From NCBI GenBank assembly GCA_016987375.1, contig PJRA01000313.1, positions 3,112,059-3,176,058 of the forward strand: 64,000 bases of DNA. The letters run 5' to 3'. How positions within the stretch are numbered: position 1 is the stretch's first letter; every line of letters begins with the position of its first letter. Below the pieces are notes generated by a model. That model saw only the letters and a program-made list of their open reading frames with translations, was not told where the DNA came from and did not search any database. This stretch comes from Brachionus koreanus. Its lineage: Eukaryota; Rotifera; Eurotatoria; Ploima; Brachionidae. A program made the translations under genes and the position numbers. Below, in pieces: positions 61,031 to 64,000 of the stretch.

Positions 61031-62231
61031 TTAGCTCGTATTTGTAAAAGAAGATTCGAACTCTTGAAACTGCCTCTTTTTTTTTGCTTTTTTGTGTCTA
61101 CCACAAGCATTAATAGATTCCTTTATTTTGGGCCACCATTCACCAAAACTTGTATCATTTAGATCGAATCTCTTCATGATAGCCTCTTAAAAATAAAAAT
61201 TTATAAAATTATCAATTAAAATTTTTATTTATTACCTCTAAAAACTTTCATTTTTTCAGCCGGTAATGGAACTCTACTCGTTTGAGGCAGAGTCTTTTCT
61301 GGAACGTTGGTTAAAAGACAATTTTCTAATTCTTCATCACTAAAAATAATTCTCGAAATACAAAGAGCGTATTTTTTCGGATCTTTGGCATTTATTTCCA
61401 TTAAATCTTTGCCATCATAAATCTAAAAATTTTTAAAAAATTATTCAAATTTTTATTTATAAAGAAAAGCAAACACCATTGTCTTAAACGTTTCGGTATT
61501 GTTATTGGTTTGAAGGAATCTCTTTAGCTCGTCTATTTCTTTTTTTTGTCTTTGTATTTCATCTGATAATTTTTCAAAAGTACTCTGCACAATTTGAGCA
61601 AATGTTTTAAAAACTTCGAAACTAATAGTGTTTAAATTTTGATCAACTAATGTTGGAGCAAGAAGCTAATAAAATTGAATAAATTTTGAAAAAAATTATA
61701 TTTTTTATTTACCATAAAATTATTCAAAAGATCAGTGTTTAAATTTTGATCGTTTATCCCGTTTGATGAATTGTTCGGTGACGATGGACAATAATTAGAT
61801 TCTTGGGATAAATAATTACAGTCCTATGAAGACTTTATTTTTAAACATCTAAATTTAAACTAAATAAATATTACTTGTGAATGATCTTGATCGAAGGCCA
61901 AAAGATCTGGTTCTAAAAATGTTATTGTAAACCAAATTAATAAAAATTTTAGCAGATACCTTTTTTAATCTCTTTATTTAATGTAATTTCAAATTTTTTT
62001 TTATCCAAGCGCAAATATTTTGATGGTCTTTGATTTGTATCATTTTTGTGAGTGTCGATTATGGAGTTCTCCTCTGATGGGATATTCATTTTTGATTTTA
62101 GATGGCTTACCGCTTTTTCAATTGAATTCAAGCTCTCTAAATTTTATTATTAACTCTTATTAGATAATAATAACATAAGATTCTAACTCACCGAGTCTAT
62201 TTCTTCGAAAACGATTGTTGGTTATCTCCAT
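61031..62231 (-). CDS. BEN-domain nuclear protein with coiled coil
   Basis: Minus-strand exons start at 62231 (MEITNNRFRRNRL), followed by a polar, disordered part. A heptad segment (FEVFKTFAQIVQSTFEKLSD, then EIQRQKKEIDELKRFL) is probably a coiled coil. A C-terminal BEN domain follows: KKYALCISRIIFSDEELENC, VPLPAEKMKVFREAIMKRFD, then FGEWWPKIKESINACGRHKK. This matches the BEN pattern of an 'FsdeEL' turn, a 'l.p.k...i' helix and a 'W..i...in..cR' last helix. BEN domains bind DNA or chromatin factors and are found in BANP, BEND proteins and insect Insensitive. The coiled coil suggests dimerisation. It ends with a short basic tail and TAA at 61031. Orthology to a named BEN gene is not settled. 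Confidence 0.72.
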
Positions 62232-64000
62232 ATTAAATTTTTTTTCAATTGCAATTTTTTTAATTTAATTTAATACTTAATTCGCGAAATTACGCGTAAG
62301 AAAAACATTTAAATTGAAATATTTCGCATAATTAATTTTTTTTATATTTTCAAGAATATATAATATACGAAGTAGAATCTACGCATTATTACACTCTTGT
62401 TGTGTTAAGATTTTAATGAATTTATTTCAAGCATAATTTTTTGTTTATGCAAAATTAATTGTTATATAATTTACAAGGTTTAACAAACTTTATGTGCTAA
62501 ATAATTTAACTAAATACAACTATTTGTAACTAATTAGATAAAAAAAATTCTAAATAAAATATTCAGCTGATTCAAGATTTTTTAATAAACAATTAATTCG
62601 TTTATCACTTAAATATTCTATAGAATAGCTTACAATTTTTTTTGTCATTTTAAATTTTTTACAATTAAATTAAATTGATGCATTTTTAAACGTTTTTTAA
62701 GCATTATAATTAAATTAATTAAAGTTTTGATAGAAACTTTGTATTTTTTGTATTAAAATGGAATTATATTAATTAAAAAGTTGCTGATTTCAAAATAAAC
62801 TTTACACTATTCGACTTTATTTTCAAAAGATAAAGATGTATGTTTTGTTTATTGAATAAATATAAATGGCACAATTTATGACATACACCGTTCTTTACAA
62901 CCCTATTTCATTGAATTACTTTATATATAAATATTTCATTTTTAAATTAAATTAAATGATTGAATGAATGAGAAAAAAAGCGATAGNNNNNNNNNNNNNN
63001 NNNNNNNNNNNNNNNNNNNNNNNNNNNNNNNNNNNNNNNNATGATCTTGTTGAAAATAGCAGTTGAACAAGGATAAAATCCTAAATTGATAATTAATATT
63101 TTAGCGTTAAAAAATTTATTTTTAGCGTTCAAAATATTTCAATTTGCTGTTTCAAATTTACTATAAAAAAAATCAAAATTTATTATTCATAATATCTTAT
63201 TCTATAATCTCTTATTCTTAATAAAAATTACCATTTATTTTAATACCTTAAGAAAGATTGAGAAATAATGATCAATCAAATATTTTATTATAATTTATAT
63301 TAGTATTTTGTTAAAGTTAATTTAAAAAAAAATACAATTTTTTTTCTAATTTTTATTTCAATCTTTTGATTTGGATTAAATTTTTTTTTCGAAAAAAAGC
63401 CTTTTGACTTTTTTGTTTGACTTTTGTAAAAGTCTTCTTTTAGGGTGTATCTGATAATTATAAATTTTACTACTTAAAAGCTCATAATTACTCTAGAAAA
63501 CATAAAATTTACAGAGCCTGGCATAGTTTAGAATAAAAAATTCAAGAACAACTTTAGTAAATTCCAATTAGAATTCTCTTAATTATTTCTGTAAATGCAA
63601 CTAAGCTAAACACACATTGTGTCATAAATAATGAAAATCTGCTATTAATGTGCAGCGTCTCTGCAACATGCACTACAGACAATTTTTCCAAATTTCTGGA
63701 TTAAACATAAGTAACATAAAATTAAGACATATTTTTGATTATTTTTGTATTTTTTTTTCAATAAATACTTATGAGATTGAAGTAGTACATTTAGTATTTT
63801 TCTATGTTACATTTTCATTGTTATCTAGGAATATTTTTATTGAGTCACTTACTCCATTGTTCACTTTCTTCGACATTACTTTAATTTTTTGGTTGAGTAG
63901 TGGGATTAAAACATTGCAATCCAGCTGATCACAGTTTAAGAACTCAATTATTTTCTTTAGGCTAGATTTGTTACTTAATTTTTTGTCTCGGATCCATCTA
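62232..64000. other. Window-end region, no gene confirmed
   Basis: AT-rich, with an N gap at 62987-63040. On the minus strand 63797-63990 reads as a plausible coding stretch (IEFLNCDQLDCNVLIPLLNQ, then KIKVMSKKVNNGVSDSIKIF) that could be the end of a gene or transposon outside the window; it was not recognised. Confidence 0.35.
62987..63040. other. Assembly gap (N)
   Basis: 54 unknown bases in an intergenic region. Confidence 0.99.

Noticed and set aside
63650..63928. 92-codon plus-strand frame near the window end
   Set aside because: Hydrophobic, with no motif. The opposite strand reads more like coding sequence, but neither was identified.

Overview
The window is a gene-containing piece of an animal nuclear genome. 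It is very AT-rich, and its genes are split by many short introns (mostly about 45-60 bp, GT-AG). The proteins are typical of animals: cGMP-dependent protein kinase, GABA/taurine-type SLC6 transporter, SLC45 transporter, TBCCD1, AP-3 mu, COX6C, capping protein alpha, BEN-domain protein and PDCD7. The compact genes, extreme AT content, and the presence of an I78 protease inhibitor and an acyltransferase/condensation-like gene of non-animal flavour suggest a small invertebrate such as a monogonont rotifer. That assignment is inference. Three runs of N (31013-31161, 52471-52821, 62987-63040) are assembly gaps.

Layout. 1-3980: no gene seen. 3981-8361 (+): cGMP-dependent protein kinase, 8 exons, with a MITE in its last intron. 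9041-9542: large foldback element, which runs into the 3' end of a papain-family protease on the minus strand (9497-11146). 11930-12112: tRNA-like SINE. 12897-14938 (+): eIF3d. 15165-16272 (+): secreted cathepsin L. 16362-16433 (-): tRNA-Cys(GCA). 16539-17569 (+): PDCD7/U11-59K-like protein. 17656-19274 (-): cysteine-rich repeat membrane protein. 19490-22716 (-): VPS52. 23577-23849 (+): I78 inhibitor. 25080-25430 (-): dead mariner-like transposase. 26821-28797 (+): intronless BiP/GRP78 with a recognisable promoter. 29321-30060 (-): broken LINE reverse transcriptase. 31657-33441 (-): SLC45-type sugar transporter, with a partial duplicate 1.9 kb away. 33442-38801: gene-poor, one MITE. 38802-42703 (+): SLC6 transporter. 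44171-44767: palindromic element. 44872-48504 (-): TBCCD1. 48847-50534 (-): AP-3 mu. 50783-51137 (-): COX6C. 52310-52470 (+): second LINE fragment. 53600-54304 (+): DENR. 54899-56026 (-): capping protein alpha. 58047-59525 (-): intronless acyltransferase/condensation-like protein. 61031-62231 (-): BEN-domain protein. The rest shows no gene.

The genes are mostly independent housekeeping loci and no operon-like cluster is evident. Themes recur: membrane traffic (VPS52, AP-3 mu), translation (eIF3d, DENR, tRNA-Cys), cysteine proteolysis (two papain-family genes) and splicing (a minor-spliceosome protein, plus an SLC6 intron whose donor matches the U12 consensus). Exon joins were made by hand from splice-site and family matches. 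Joins within VPS52, TBCCD1, AP-3 mu, DENR and capping alpha were checked only in part. No single new multi-gene system stands out. The most unusual points are a 10-nt microexon carrying a protease's catalytic cysteine, a transposon-derived protease C-terminus, the U12-like intron, altered ligand-site residues in the kinase and the SLC6 transporter, and the orphan acyltransferase-like gene.
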